43,235 nucleotides of DNA from Gammaproteobacteria bacterium. GTDB taxonomy: Bacteria; Pseudomonadota; Gammaproteobacteria; Pseudomonadales; JAUIET01. Shown in pieces: positions 23,182 through 31,874 of the stretch (its first letter is position 1; each line of letters starts with the position of its first letter). Both the position numbers and the translations under genes were made by a program. The stretch is taken from the NCBI GenBank assembly GCA_030431775.1, contig JAUIHW010000033.1:1-43235 (forward strand), written 5' to 3'. The notes beneath the pieces were generated by a model. That model saw nothing but the letters and a program-made list of their open reading frames with translations. It was not told the origin of the DNA and did no database searches.

Positions 23182-24921
23182 TCAATGTTCAAGTGCTTTG
23201 TATTTTTCCCGCAGATGATTGCGAATGCTCACTGCAGCGAAGTTTAAGACCGCGATGACAACGACCAACAGAAATGCCGTGGCATAAACCAGTGGTCGTG
23301 CGGCTTCCACATTTGGACTTTGAAAGCCCACGTCGTAAATATGAAAGCCCAAGTGCATGAATTTCTGATCCAGATGAAGATAGGGAAAATTCCCATCCAG
23401 TGGCAATGCCGGCGCCAACTTAACAACTCCAACCAGCATTAGCGGTGCCACCTCTCCGGCTGCGCGCGCAACGGCGAGAATTACCCCGGTCATCATCGCC
23501 GGGCTGGCCATTGGCAGTATGACTCGCCACAAAGTCTCGGCTTTTGTTGCTCCCAGAGCAAGGCTGCCTTCTCTGACCGCTCGCGGGATACGGGACAGGC
23601 CCTCCTCAGTCGCAACAATAACGACAGGCACGGTTAAGATCGCCAAGGTCAACGACGCCCATAGCAGGCCAGGCGTACCAAAGGTTGGGGCCGGCAGTGC
23701 GGCCTGAAAAAATAACTGGTCTATCTGCTCCCCTACTCCATACACAAAAAAGCCGAGCCCGAATACACCGTACACAATCGATGGCACGCCGGCCAGATTA
23801 TTCACTGCAATACGTATGGTTCGGGTCACAAACCCCTGGCGCGCATATTCGCGTAGATACACCGCAGCCACCACGCCAAACGGAGTGACCATGATCGACA
23901 TCAATATTACCATCAGTACGGTACCGAAAATCGCCGGAAACACACCACCTTCAGTGTTAGCCTCTCGCGGATCCTCGCTCAGGAAGCGACCGATTTTAGT
24001 GAACCAGACCCAGGTTTTCTCCACTGCGTTCAATTGGTTCGGCAAAAGCGCATCCACAATCTTCGCGAAAGGCAGGCTTAGCTGCCGGCCATCCGCCGTG
24101 ACAGCGGTGAACGAATCACGGTCTACCTGCTGATGCAAATCAGTTAGACGCGTCTGCAGAACCTCGTACTCCGCATCAATCTCGGCACGCTCTTGAGCAA
24201 TCTCCGCCATCGCAAGATTTTTTGCTAAAGCATCCAGCCCGATTTCCAACTCAAGCTCTCGTTCAGCTAAACGCAGACGCTCCAGACGATAATTCAACGC
24301 CCGGGTTTCGTGTTTTTCAATCGCCTTGATCGTATCATTAAGCTCGATGGCGCGTTTAAGGCGCGCCTCGAAAACCTGCCAGGTCTCAGGGTCAAATTCA
24401 GCGGGCTGCTGCGCCGCAATTTCTCGGCCTTGCTCTTTGACATTGAGCAGATAGCCGTAAAAGTTGCCCCACTCATACCGCTCGAGCACCATCAGGCCCT
24501 TGGGAAAACGAATATTGCGCATATTCTCGGACAGATACCAGCGAAAATCGCTTCCTGTAACATCCCTATTCCCGGTTTTGATCAGGTCACGCTGTCTAAA
24601 TTCACCACCTTCCTCAGGCAGCTGGAGGCCCGCTGACCGCAGCTGCTCTAAACTGACCTGCTCCGAATCGGTGATTTCACCAACCACAGTAGTCTGTTGG
24701 CCACTGCGTTCATCAAGATACTCAAATTCGATAATATCGGCTGGCCAAAAGTGACTGAGCCCGCGCACCAGCAGAATAAGCAACAGACCGACAACAGCAA
24801 TTACACTGGCAGCAACAGCAGAACCAGTAACCCAGATCCAGGGCTCACCGCTACCAAACCAGGCACCTACACTCTGTTTGCGCGACTTATACAGGCTGTT
24901 TTTTTCTTCTACAGTATTCAC
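23182..24921 (-). CDS. pstA: Phosphate ABC transporter permease PstA, long form
   Basis: A 579-residue permease, nearly twice the usual size (about 300). After TM1 (about residues 33-55) there is a roughly 260-residue periplasmic insert containing a strong heptad-like, charged coiled coil (about 175-260; AERELELEIGLDALAKNLAMAEIAQERAEI is part of it, given here as LERLRLAEREL and IAQERAEIDAEYEVL). The permease domain (about 325-575) is normal, with the EAA-type loop EGSLALGATKAETLWRVILP and AAGEVAPLMLVG. The start is GTG at 24921, 11 bases after pstC. Long PstA forms pair with long PstC forms in several marine gamma-proteobacteria. Confidence 0.93.
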   Translation of the reverse strand: MNTVEEKNSLYKSRKQSVGAWFGSGEPWIWVTGSAVAASVIAVVGLLLILLVRGLSHFWPADIIEFEYLDERSGQQTTVVGEITDSEQVSLEQLRSAGLQLPEEGGEFRQRDLIKTGNRDVTGSDFRWYLSENMRNIRFPKGLMVLERYEWGNFYGYLLNVKEQGREIAAQQPAEFDPETWQVFEARLKRAIELNDTIKAIEKHETRALNYRLERLRLAERELELEIGLDALAKNLAMAEIAQERAEIDAEYEVLQTRLTDLHQQVDRDSFTAVTADGRQLSLPFAKIVDALLPNQLNAVEKTWVWFTKIGRFLSEDPREANTEGGVFPAIFGTVLMVILMSIMVTPFGVVAAVYLREYARQGFVTRTIRIAVNNLAGVPSIVYGVFGLGFFVYGVGEQIDQLFFQAALPAPTFGTPGLLWASLTLAILTVPVVIVATEEGLSRIPRAVREGSLALGATKAETLWRVILPMASPAMMTGVILAVARAAGEVAPLMLVGVVKLAPALPLDGNFPYLHLDQKFMHLGFHIYDVGFQSPNVEAARPLVYATAFLLVVVIAVLNFAAVSIRNHLREKYKALEH

Positions 24922-24932
24922 TTGATGTTAAC

Positions 24933-27188
24933 CTAAAGACTTCCATAGCGTTCACGCAATCTTTGCCGAATCAATTCAGCTATCGTATTGACGAAAAACG
25001 TAAACATAAACAGCACAAATGCAGCCAGAAATAGGACGCGATAGTGACTACTGTCCACCTCGGCCTCTGGCACCTCAACTGCAATGTTAGCAGCCAAGGT
25101 GCGCATGCCCTCAAAAATATTGGCATCCATAATTGGCGTGTTGCCTGTGGCCATCAAAACAATCATGGTCTCGCCCACCGCTCGGCCCAAACCAATCATC
25201 ATCGCCGAGAAAATACCCGGGCTGGCTGTAGGCATAACCACGCGCAGCAGCGTTTGCCAGGGTGTTGCTCCCAATGCCAGAGACCCGTTGGTCAAGTGTT
25301 TCGGAACAGCGAAGATCGCATCCTCAGCAATACTGAAGATCGTTGGTATCACTGCAAAGCCCATCGCAACACCAACCACTAAAGCATTGCGTTGATCGTA
25401 GGAAACGCCCAGGTCATTGGTCAGCCAGGCGCGCGCATCGCCCTCAAAAAACAGCAGCTCCATGGATTGGCTCGCGGCAATACAGGCAGCGCCAAGCAAA
25501 GCAATAACCGGTATGAGCAGCAGTGCCTGCCAACCGTCGGGTAACAAGTTGCGCAGTCGCGCCGGTAGGCGGCTCCAGACAAATGCAAACAGTAAAATTG
25601 CTGGCGGCATCAGCAATAACATGGAAAACATCGCTGGCAGGTGTTTTTCTACAAACGGTGCTAACCATAAGCCGGCCAGGAATCCGAGGATGACTGTTGG
25701 CAGCGCTTCCATTAACTCAACCAGCGGCTTGATTTTTCGACGGATAGCAGGCGCCATGAAAAACGCGGTGTAGATCGCGCCGCAGATCGCCAGGGGTGCA
25801 GCCAGCAGCATGGAATAAAATGCCGCTTTCAGCGTACCAAAAGCCAGTGGGGAAAAACTGTATTTTGGCTCGAAGTCATTGTTAGACGCGGATGACTGCC
25901 AAACGTATTCAGGCTCGCTGTAACTCTCATACCAAACTTGCTGCCAGAGTGCGGAGAACGTGACCTCTGGGTGCGGGTTGTCAATTTGCCAGACTTTGAT
26001 CTTTCGCGTGTCATCTTCCAGTATCAACAAATTGGCACGCGGCGCTATTGCTGCCGCCACAGGCAAGCGCTTCAGCCCTGTATCAGCATCGAGGCTTGTC
26101 GAGCCGGATGTAGCATGGGCTAATTGCAAAGAACCCGTGTCACCAAGAACCACAAACCCCTTACGCCGCTGCTCTGTGACAATCCTGGCCGATCCTGGCT
26201 TCGTGGCAAATTCGCGCACTTTTTCGAGGCGTCGCAGCCCATCGAAAGACTGCCAAAACCATTGTGTGACTGCGCCACTGGAGTCGCTGACCAGCAGCGA
26301 TATGCCCCCAAGCAGGAATCGAATATCATTGACCATTGCGCCTGCCGTCAGTGTGTACTGGCCCACCACAGCATCGATCTCACTGCTGCGAGCCGCACGC
26401 AAATCGATTACTTTCAGCTCCGCCTGGCCACTGAGCACAAACAGGTATCGCTGGTCTTCACTGAGCAGGAGATAGCGCACAGAATCGCCAATATCATTCA
26501 GAGCGAAGCTCTTCTCCGTGAACTCCCATTCTTCTGACAGAAAATTCTGCTCTTTCTCAACTTGCATGATATGCAATGTATGGGCCTCGTCCAGCGCAGC
26601 TATAGTCGCCTGGTCCTCGCCGTCTCGAATGGCCAACACTCTGATTGCCGAGGAAGAGTCAGTAAGAATTCTTGGAAAGTCACCAATCGGGAAGCTGAGA
26701 CTGGGAACGATTTCCCTGCTCTCGCCGGTGTAAACAGGCTCGTAATCATGCTTTGCCACCAATACCGAGCCGTTACTGAGGCCCAGCCCAAAAACCCGGC
26801 TCTCCTCACTGGAGACCGCAAAACTGCTTACCCGAACACCACTCTCCAGCAAGGACTGCTGCTTGCGCACACCGCCGCTGTCGACTTCATGAAAATTGGC
26901 ATTACCCCCGGCGTCCAGACGCAGGAATAACTCGCCCTGCTCCTCAATGGCAAGGTGAACAGGATCATGGTCGCTGCTGATAGAATATTCCGCCTGCTCT
27001 TCAATGTCAGCCGATTGGAATAGCGGCATAATCTCATACAGCAGATACAGGAATATCAACAGAATTGCGCCGATGACAGCCAGACCTCCGCTGGCAATCG
27101 CATGGCGCGCAAAGCGGTCTTTAAAGCGACGCTTCGCCTGAAAAAAACTGTCACTTTCCTGAAGAAAGCTGCCGGATGGTTTATTCAT
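24933..27188 (-). CDS. pstC: Phosphate ABC transporter permease PstC, long form
   Basis: A 751-residue permease with TM1 near residues 33-53, a periplasmic region of about 370 residues, then the permease domain (about 445-745). The insert has repeated strand-rich units with D/S-turns (for example VRYLLLSEDQRYLFVLSG and VNDIRFLLGGISLLVSDSSGAV), suggesting a beta-propeller fold; that is my reading and not a family hit. The transporter part is standard: NGSLALGATPWQTLLRVVMP (EAA loop) and GLGRAVGETMIVLMATGN. Typical PstC has about 300 residues. Two stem-loops separate it from pstS. Confidence 0.93.
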   Translation of the reverse strand: MNKPSGSFLQESDSFFQAKRRFKDRFARHAIASGGLAVIGAILLIFLYLLYEIMPLFQSADIEEQAEYSISSDHDPVHLAIEEQGELFLRLDAGGNANFHEVDSGGVRKQQSLLESGVRVSSFAVSSEESRVFGLGLSNGSVLVAKHDYEPVYTGESREIVPSLSFPIGDFPRILTDSSSAIRVLAIRDGEDQATIAALDEAHTLHIMQVEKEQNFLSEEWEFTEKSFALNDIGDSVRYLLLSEDQRYLFVLSGQAELKVIDLRAARSSEIDAVVGQYTLTAGAMVNDIRFLLGGISLLVSDSSGAVTQWFWQSFDGLRRLEKVREFATKPGSARIVTEQRRKGFVVLGDTGSLQLAHATSGSTSLDADTGLKRLPVAAAIAPRANLLILEDDTRKIKVWQIDNPHPEVTFSALWQQVWYESYSEPEYVWQSSASNNDFEPKYSFSPLAFGTLKAAFYSMLLAAPLAICGAIYTAFFMAPAIRRKIKPLVELMEALPTVILGFLAGLWLAPFVEKHLPAMFSMLLLMPPAILLFAFVWSRLPARLRNLLPDGWQALLLIPVIALLGAACIAASQSMELLFFEGDARAWLTNDLGVSYDQRNALVVGVAMGFAVIPTIFSIAEDAIFAVPKHLTNGSLALGATPWQTLLRVVMPTASPGIFSAMMIGLGRAVGETMIVLMATGNTPIMDANIFEGMRTLAANIAVEVPEAEVDSSHYRVLFLAAFVLFMFTFFVNTIAELIRQRLRERYGSL

Positions 27189-27206
27189 ATAGTCTTAACA
27201 CACAAA

Positions 27207-27252
27207 GGCTGCCTGTGCGCAACACAGACAGCCAATACGGCCACAGGGGCCG
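27207..27252 (-). promoter_or_regulatory. Two stem-loops between pstS and pstC
   Basis: Just after the pstS stop the minus-strand transcript forms CGGCC-ACAGG-GGCCG (27238-27252) and then an 11-base stem with one mismatch, GGCTGCCTGTG with CACAGACAGCC on the plus strand (27207-27233), followed on the minus strand by TTTGTGTG. Such hairpins after a binding-protein gene usually protect the upstream mRNA or partly terminate, giving more PstS than permease. The structures are seen; the effect is inferred. Confidence 0.6.
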
Positions 27253-27260
27253 GTCAGGTT

Positions 27261-28238
27261 TTATTCAGCCCCGATTGCCGATAAAGTCCTCGCCGCTACT
27301 TTGGCAGGTAGAGGAATATAGCCATCTTTCAAAACCACTTCCTGGCCCACTTTGGATAATACCAGGCGCATGAATTCGCGTTCCAATGGATTAAGATCCT
27401 TGCTGGGATGCTTGTTTATGTAAACATAAAGGAAACGCGACAAAGGGTATTTCCCAGCGACGGCCATCGCAGACGTTGCTTCAATGTATTCACCACCCTG
27501 TTTCTTTGACAAAGGCAAAGCGCGCACGCTGGAAGTTCGATAGCCGATGCCGGAATAGCCAATTCCATTGACGGAGGTGGAAACCGACTGTACAACCGAT
27601 GCAGACCCTGGCTGCTCGTTTACGGTATCCTTGAAATCGCCTTTACACAAGGCAACTTTCTTAAAGTAACCATACGTTCCGGACACCGAATTGCGACCAA
27701 ACATTTGAATATCTCTGTTAGTCCAGGCATCGCCCAATCCGGTTCCGCCCCAAACACTGATGTCGTTCTTGAAACCACAGGTACGATTAGAAGAAAAGAT
27801 TGCATCCACCTGTGGCAGGCTTAAGCCTTGAAGGGGGTTGTCTTTATGGACATAAACAGCCAATGCATCAATAGCAACGGGGACTGCGGTCGGCTTATAG
27901 CCATGCTTTTTCTCAAAGGCCTCCAGCTCATTGTCCTTCATCTTGCGACTCATTGGCCCCAGATTGGAAGTTCCTTCAGTCAAAGCAGGTGGCGCGGTTG
28001 ACGATCCGGCCGCCTGGATTTGAATATTGACGCTCGGATATTCACGTTTGAACTCCTCAGCCCACAGCGTCATCAGGTTGGCCAGAGTATCCGAGCCTAC
28101 GCTGGATAGATTACCGGCAACACCGCTTACTTTACTGTAGTTGGGTAACGCCTCATCAACTCCTTCTGTGCTCGCCACATTTAGCGAGAACGCCGCGAAA
28201 AAAGTGGCAACTCCAGCCAGTAAATGGTTTAACTTCAT
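27261..28238 (-). CDS. pstS: Periplasmic phosphate-binding protein PstS
   Basis: A 325-residue exported protein with signal peptide ([23 protein letters not shown]). It belongs to the PstS family: [45 protein letters not shown], and [13 protein letters not shown], the phosphate-contacting loops. It captures phosphate and delivers it to PstCAB. It is the first gene after phoR, with its own Pho box 58 bases upstream, and is followed by stem-loops that likely raise its level relative to the rest of the operon. Confidence 0.95.
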   Translation of the reverse strand: MKLNHLLAGVATFFAAFSLNVASTEGVDEALPNYSKVSGVAGNLSSVGSDTLANLMTLWAEEFKREYPSVNIQIQAAGSSTAPPALTEGTSNLGPMSRKMKDNELEAFEKKHGYKPTAVPVAIDALAVYVHKDNPLQGLSLPQVDAIFSSNRTCGFKNDISVWGGTGLGDAWTNRDIQMFGRNSVSGTYGYFKKVALCKGDFKDTVNEQPGSASVVQSVSTSVNGIGYSGIGYRTSSVRALPLSKKQGGEYIEATSAMAVAGKYPLSRFLYVYINKHPSKDLNPLEREFMRLVLSKVGQEVVLKDGYIPLPAKVAARTLSAIGAE

Positions 28239-28295
28239 CGCTTACCCCTATTGACGTACCAGTGCGTTTGCTAGCCCATACGTTAACGAGGAAAG

Positions 28296-28313
28296 ATGAC
28301 AGAAATGTGACAA
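28296..28313 (-). promoter_or_regulatory. Pho box upstream of pstS
   Basis: On the minus strand the 18 bases read TTGTCAC-ATTT-CTGTCAT, two 7-base direct repeats separated by four bases, in close agreement with the PhoB consensus. It lies 58-75 bases before the pstS start, between phoR and pstS. A lone half-site TTGTCAT at 28343-28337 is not in the 11-base phase. Confidence 0.8.
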
Positions 28314-28356
28314 AACGGCCAAAACCCGCAACTTTTATGACAACGCCCAAAGTCCC

Positions 28357-29649
28357 TCAGTCGCTCGCTTTACGAACGAGGCGTTGTTCCGGAAAATGGC
28401 AAATAAAAGTACTCCCCATACCGGGCGTACTATCGATTTCTAGCGCCGCCTGATGGCGCAGCAACACGTGTTTAACAATTGCCAGGCCAAGCCCCGTGCC
28501 TCCAGTGGAACTGTGCCGGGCGTGGTCAGCGCGGTAAAACCGTTCCGTCAAGCGTGGCAAATGTTGCGCCTCGATGCCAATACCGGAATCGTTGACAGCC
28601 AGGCTGGCACCGGTTGCATCCAGACTCCAGCTGATGCTGATCTTGCCATCGTCGGGGCTGTACTTGCTGGCATTGTGAATCAGATTGGAAAATGCGCTAT
28701 ACAGCTCAGCGTGACTGCCCAGCAGACCAGCATCGGTCTTGATTTTGAGTTTTAACTTTTGGTCGGGCTTACGAACGCTGATCTCGTCGAAAATCATGCT
28801 GATCATGGAGCGTATGTCCAAGACATCGTCCTGGGACTTCTGCGGCACCGATTCCAGCTTGTTCAATTGAGTCAGGTCCGCCAGCAGCGCCTCCATCCTA
28901 TGTGCCTGTTGAGCCATTTGCTCAAGCGCCGGTTGCCAGTCGGTGCCCTTGCCCAACATGGTTTCTATGTAACCAGAGATGACGGTCAGTGGCGTACGAA
29001 GCTCGTGGGACACATTGGCAACAAAATCGGACCGGGTACGCTCAAGACGCCTCACATCCGAAACATCCCTGACGAACAGCATACGATTGCCCGTACCAAA
29101 CCAGGTGATCAATAACTCCAGCTCCATGCTGTCGGATTGTGGAGACATCATTGATAATGGTCGACCGTATTCCCCCTCTTCGTAATAGGTAACAAACATC
29201 GGGTCTCGCAGCAGGTTCATCAGCTGCTGCCCCTGGTCCTGCGGATAGCTCAAACCAAGCAATCCGCCTGCTGCATCGTTACACCAGTCAATTTCGTCAG
29301 CACTATTCAGCAATACGACCGCATCATCCAGCGAGGCAAAGGAATTCTGCAGGTGAGTTATGTGCTGCTCCAACAGCTCGGTTTGCCTGAGATACCCCTT
29401 ACGAAGGCGATACAGGCCATCCAGCAGCTCTCCCCACTCGCCTTTACTTTCCGGCGGTTCGCTGCTGATGTCCTTCTGCAACCAGGCAGAGATTGCTCGC
29501 AAACGTCGCATGCTCAGCACCGAATAGACCAGCGACCCGGCCGCCAACCCCGTTGCAAGGCCAAGCCAGGTAAAACCCAGAAAAAGACTGGCGATAAGCA
29601 CTGTTACAAGCAACAGCGAGAACAGTAAAAGCGGTTCAGATCTGTTCAA
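28357..29649 (-). CDS. phoR: Phosphate-regulon sensor kinase PhoR
   Basis: A 430-residue kinase: two hydrophobic N-terminal segments (LLLFSLLLVTVLIASLFLG and the next), a PAS-like region (residues about 100-190, SFASLDDAVVLLNSADEIDWCNDAA), HisKA with FVANVSHELRTPLTVISGY (His about 217), and an ATPase domain with N box NLIHNASKYS, DSGIGI, and TGGTGLGLAIVKH. It starts at TTG 29649, directly after the phoB stop, with GGAG inside the end of phoB as ribosome site, so the pair is coupled. It phosphorylates PhoB when phosphate is scarce. Confidence 0.95.
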   Translation of the reverse strand: MNRSEPLLLFSLLLVTVLIASLFLGFTWLGLATGLAAGSLVYSVLSMRRLRAISAWLQKDISSEPPESKGEWGELLDGLYRLRKGYLRQTELLEQHITHLQNSFASLDDAVVLLNSADEIDWCNDAAGGLLGLSYPQDQGQQLMNLLRDPMFVTYYEEGEYGRPLSMMSPQSDSMELELLITWFGTGNRMLFVRDVSDVRRLERTRSDFVANVSHELRTPLTVISGYIETMLGKGTDWQPALEQMAQQAHRMEALLADLTQLNKLESVPQKSQDDVLDIRSMISMIFDEISVRKPDQKLKLKIKTDAGLLGSHAELYSAFSNLIHNASKYSPDDGKISISWSLDATGASLAVNDSGIGIEAQHLPRLTERFYRADHARHSSTGGTGLGLAIVKHVLLRHQAALEIDSTPGMGSTFICHFPEQRLVRKASD

Positions 29650-30369
29650 CTACAGCTCCATCACTGGCTTCGAGAACCGGTAACCCGTCCCTCGTATGGT
29701 TTGCAGGCAGCGGCTGTAATCTATTTCGTTATTGGCTGCCACGGACCCAAGCGCTGAGCGAAGCCGCTTCACATGTACATCAACAGTGCGCTCTTCCAGA
29801 TAGACGTTGCTTCCCCATACGTGATCGAGAATTTGTGAGCGGGTGTACGCCCGACCCTGGTGTCCCAGAAAAAACTCCAGCAAGCGGAACTCAGTTGGGC
29901 CAATATCAATTACCTGCCCCTGAATGGTGACGACATGGCCGTTCGAGTCCAAACGCAGGGCGGCGCATTCCAGACAGCCAGACGCTGCCTCCGGATAGGC
30001 TCTTCGCAATAGCGCATTGATTCTGGCAATCAACTCACGTGGGGAAAAAGGCTTGGTGACGTAATCATCAGCACCGACTTCGAGACCCCTAACCTTACTA
30101 TCCTCTTCGTTTCGAGCGGTCAACATGATCACAGGTATCTGCTCAGTCGCTGACTCACGCTTAAGCCGGCGTATCAGCTCGAGGCCATTGCCATCGGGCA
30201 ACATCCAGTCCAGTAAAATCAGATCGGGTTTTTCATCAAGCACCATCACATGCGCTTTATGTATATCGCCAGCCTCGGCACAATGGAAACCGGCCATTTG
30301 CAGGGCGCCCCGCAACATATCACGAATGGCTACCTCATCTTCAACAATCAGAAGTTTTCTGGCCGCCAT
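29650..30369 (-). CDS. phoB: Phosphate-regulon response regulator PhoB
   Basis: A 239-residue OmpR-family regulator. Receiver: VEDE near residue 10, phosphoacceptor in DLILLDWMLPDG (Asp about 54), TARNEE, and KPFSPREL. C-terminal winged helix: GPTEFRLLEFFLGHQGRAYTRSQILDHVWG, then EERTVDVHVKRLRSAL, the recognition helix typical of PhoB. It binds Pho boxes, two of which are visible here. The gene lies 82 bases after the porin; no Pho box is visible directly ahead of it, so some expression may come by read-through from the porin promoter. Confidence 0.97.
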   Translation of the reverse strand: MAARKLLIVEDEVAIRDMLRGALQMAGFHCAEAGDIHKAHVMVLDEKPDLILLDWMLPDGNGLELIRRLKRESATEQIPVIMLTARNEEDSKVRGLEVGADDYVTKPFSPRELIARINALLRRAYPEAASGCLECAALRLDSNGHVVTIQGQVIDIGPTEFRLLEFFLGHQGRAYTRSQILDHVWGSNVYLEERTVDVHVKRLRSALGSVAANNEIDYSRCLQTIRGTGYRFSKPVMEL

Positions 30370-30395
30370 ATCATCCGGGAAGATTTGTATACATT

Positions 30396-30436
30396 CATTG
30401 AATCATCATGGTTGCTACAGCAGCAATGATTCAATG
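30396..30436. other. Stem-loop between porin and phoB
   Basis: CATTGAATCA (30396-30405) pairs perfectly with TGATTCAATG (30427-30436); inside, TTGCT and AGCAA form a second stem, leaving a 6-base bulge. It lies 16 bases beyond the porin stop. There is no T-run on either strand, so it is more likely an mRNA-stabilising or processing element than a simple terminator. Confidence 0.55.
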
Positions 30437-30451
30437 AGTCTGATAAAGAAC

Positions 30452-31693
30452 CTAGAACGCATACTGCAGGCGCGCAACTATAGCATCTCCGTCATCCTGG
30501 CCGTTGATTGCTTCATCGGTCTTGGCATGCACGTAATTGAGAGCGACCTTAACGGTACTACTGTAGTACCAGTTTACTCCCAGGGTCAACGCTTCAGCGT
30601 CCCCACCATCAAAGCTAATCGTCGCATCCGCCTGCGTATCACTGACGTCTAACGCATCGTACCGTGCAAACACTTCCCAGGCACCACCAGACGAAGAGGG
30701 TTTCACCTTGTCGAACACACCAGCTTTGGTTTTATAGGAGCGCTGCTCGCCGGTCAAAACCCAACCCGCCTGAACGTAGTAGCCGCTAGCCTCCAGGTCA
30801 GGCGCCGCGGTAGCACCGCTGACGTCAGCCGAAAAATACTCGAACTGCAGATGTCCTGGGCCGAAAACAGCGGCTGCTTCGATATTCATTGCCTGCTGCT
30901 CATCGCCGTTTATATCTCCGTTGTAGCGCACGCGCCCCCGATTTGCAGTGCCGTCTTCACCGCCACGCACGCCCAGGCGTGCACCTAGAGAGTCAAATTC
31001 CCCATCGCGCTGCGTGAACGCAGCGCCGAGATGAACCAGTAAATCATCATTCATTATCGGCCTATACACAATGCGGCCAGTAAGTGCAGTGTCCAGAGAG
31101 TTGTCACCTGCATCAATGGATTCTTTATACATGCCAATGGAGTAACTGAATTGATTATTTGCGCCATGCAATTTGATGCCTACGTTATTCCCCGTATCAA
31201 ACGCATCCGATGCCATGGCACGCTCTATGCCAGTAATCCACTTGGATGAGCCAGTATCGTCCAGCCCGAAATCCTCCTTCTGCTGCCCGAAGGTCAGCAT
31301 GGCGGCTTCCCCAAAACCGGTGTAACTGGCATGCAATTGATCAATAGAGCCTCCACCCGTCAGATTGTAGGACATTACGTAACTCCAATCCTTGGCCTTA
31401 CCCTTGAGTTCAAGCCTGGCACGCCGGAAAAAAACATCACTGCCCGTTTCACCTTCCTGCCGGTTAATCACGCCATCATAATGGTTGTAATCCAGCATGA
31501 TTCGCCCACCAAGCTTGAAACTGTAGTCACCGTCTGCAGTAGCTATTTCGAAACCGCTTTTGGTTTTTAGCACCAGATCAGGTCCATCACTGCTCACCTC
31601 ACCGCCGTCGGCAGCGCTCGCCACCAAGCTGAAGATCATAAAGCGGACAGCCACCTGAAAGCATTTCATTAGTTTTCCATTGCACTTTGCCAT
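30452..31693 (-). CDS. Phosphate-selective porin, OprP/OprO family
   Basis: A 413-residue outer-membrane beta-barrel. The ATG at 31693 has a GAGGG ribosome site; a second ATG at 31669 opens a tighter signal peptide (MKCFQVAVRFMIFSLVASA). OprP-family marks are SFKLGGRIMLDYNHYDGV, FFRRARLELKGKAKDWSY, and a terminal aromatic strand VARLQYAF. OprP-type channels are trimers that pass phosphate or pyrophosphate under starvation. A Pho box array lies directly upstream, and phoB follows downstream, so it belongs to the Pho regulon. Confidence 0.9.
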   Translation of the reverse strand: MAKCNGKLMKCFQVAVRFMIFSLVASAADGGEVSSDGPDLVLKTKSGFEIATADGDYSFKLGGRIMLDYNHYDGVINRQEGETGSDVFFRRARLELKGKAKDWSYVMSYNLTGGGSIDQLHASYTGFGEAAMLTFGQQKEDFGLDDTGSSKWITGIERAMASDAFDTGNNVGIKLHGANNQFSYSIGMYKESIDAGDNSLDTALTGRIVYRPIMNDDLLVHLGAAFTQRDGEFDSLGARLGVRGGEDGTANRGRVRYNGDINGDEQQAMNIEAAAVFGPGHLQFEYFSADVSGATAAPDLEASGYYVQAGWVLTGEQRSYKTKAGVFDKVKPSSSGGAWEVFARYDALDVSDTQADATISFDGGDAEALTLGVNWYYSSTVKVALNYVHAKTDEAINGQDDGDAIVARLQYAF

Positions 31694-31758
31694 AAGTAAG
31701 CCCTCAATCTACGACACAAATTGGTGTATCCAACGACGAGGAAGTTTGGCGGGGATTT

Positions 31759-31798
31759 ATGACAATTAGATGACAGAATGGTGCAACTAAGATGACTT
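31759..31798 (-). promoter_or_regulatory. Extended Pho box upstream of the porin
   Basis: The minus strand carries CTGTCAT-CTAA-TTGTCAT (31776-31759), a near-ideal Pho box. Two more units continue in the same 11-base phase upstream: GTTGCAC (weak) and AAGTCAT, reaching 31798, so four half-sites are stacked. Another GTCAT lies further up out of phase. PhoB binding in tandem dimers is the likely function. Confidence 0.8.
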
Positions 31799-31874
31799 TT
31801 TGGCAGTTTGATGACGGAGGCGGTCCTCACCGCTATGCTGGAGTCGCTCCGAAAAGTCTATGCTGCCTCTGTGC

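Noticed and set aside
28337-28343. Extra TTGTCAT half-site upstream of the pstS Pho box
   Set aside because: It is 30 bases from the box and out of the 11-base phase expected for PhoB arrays.
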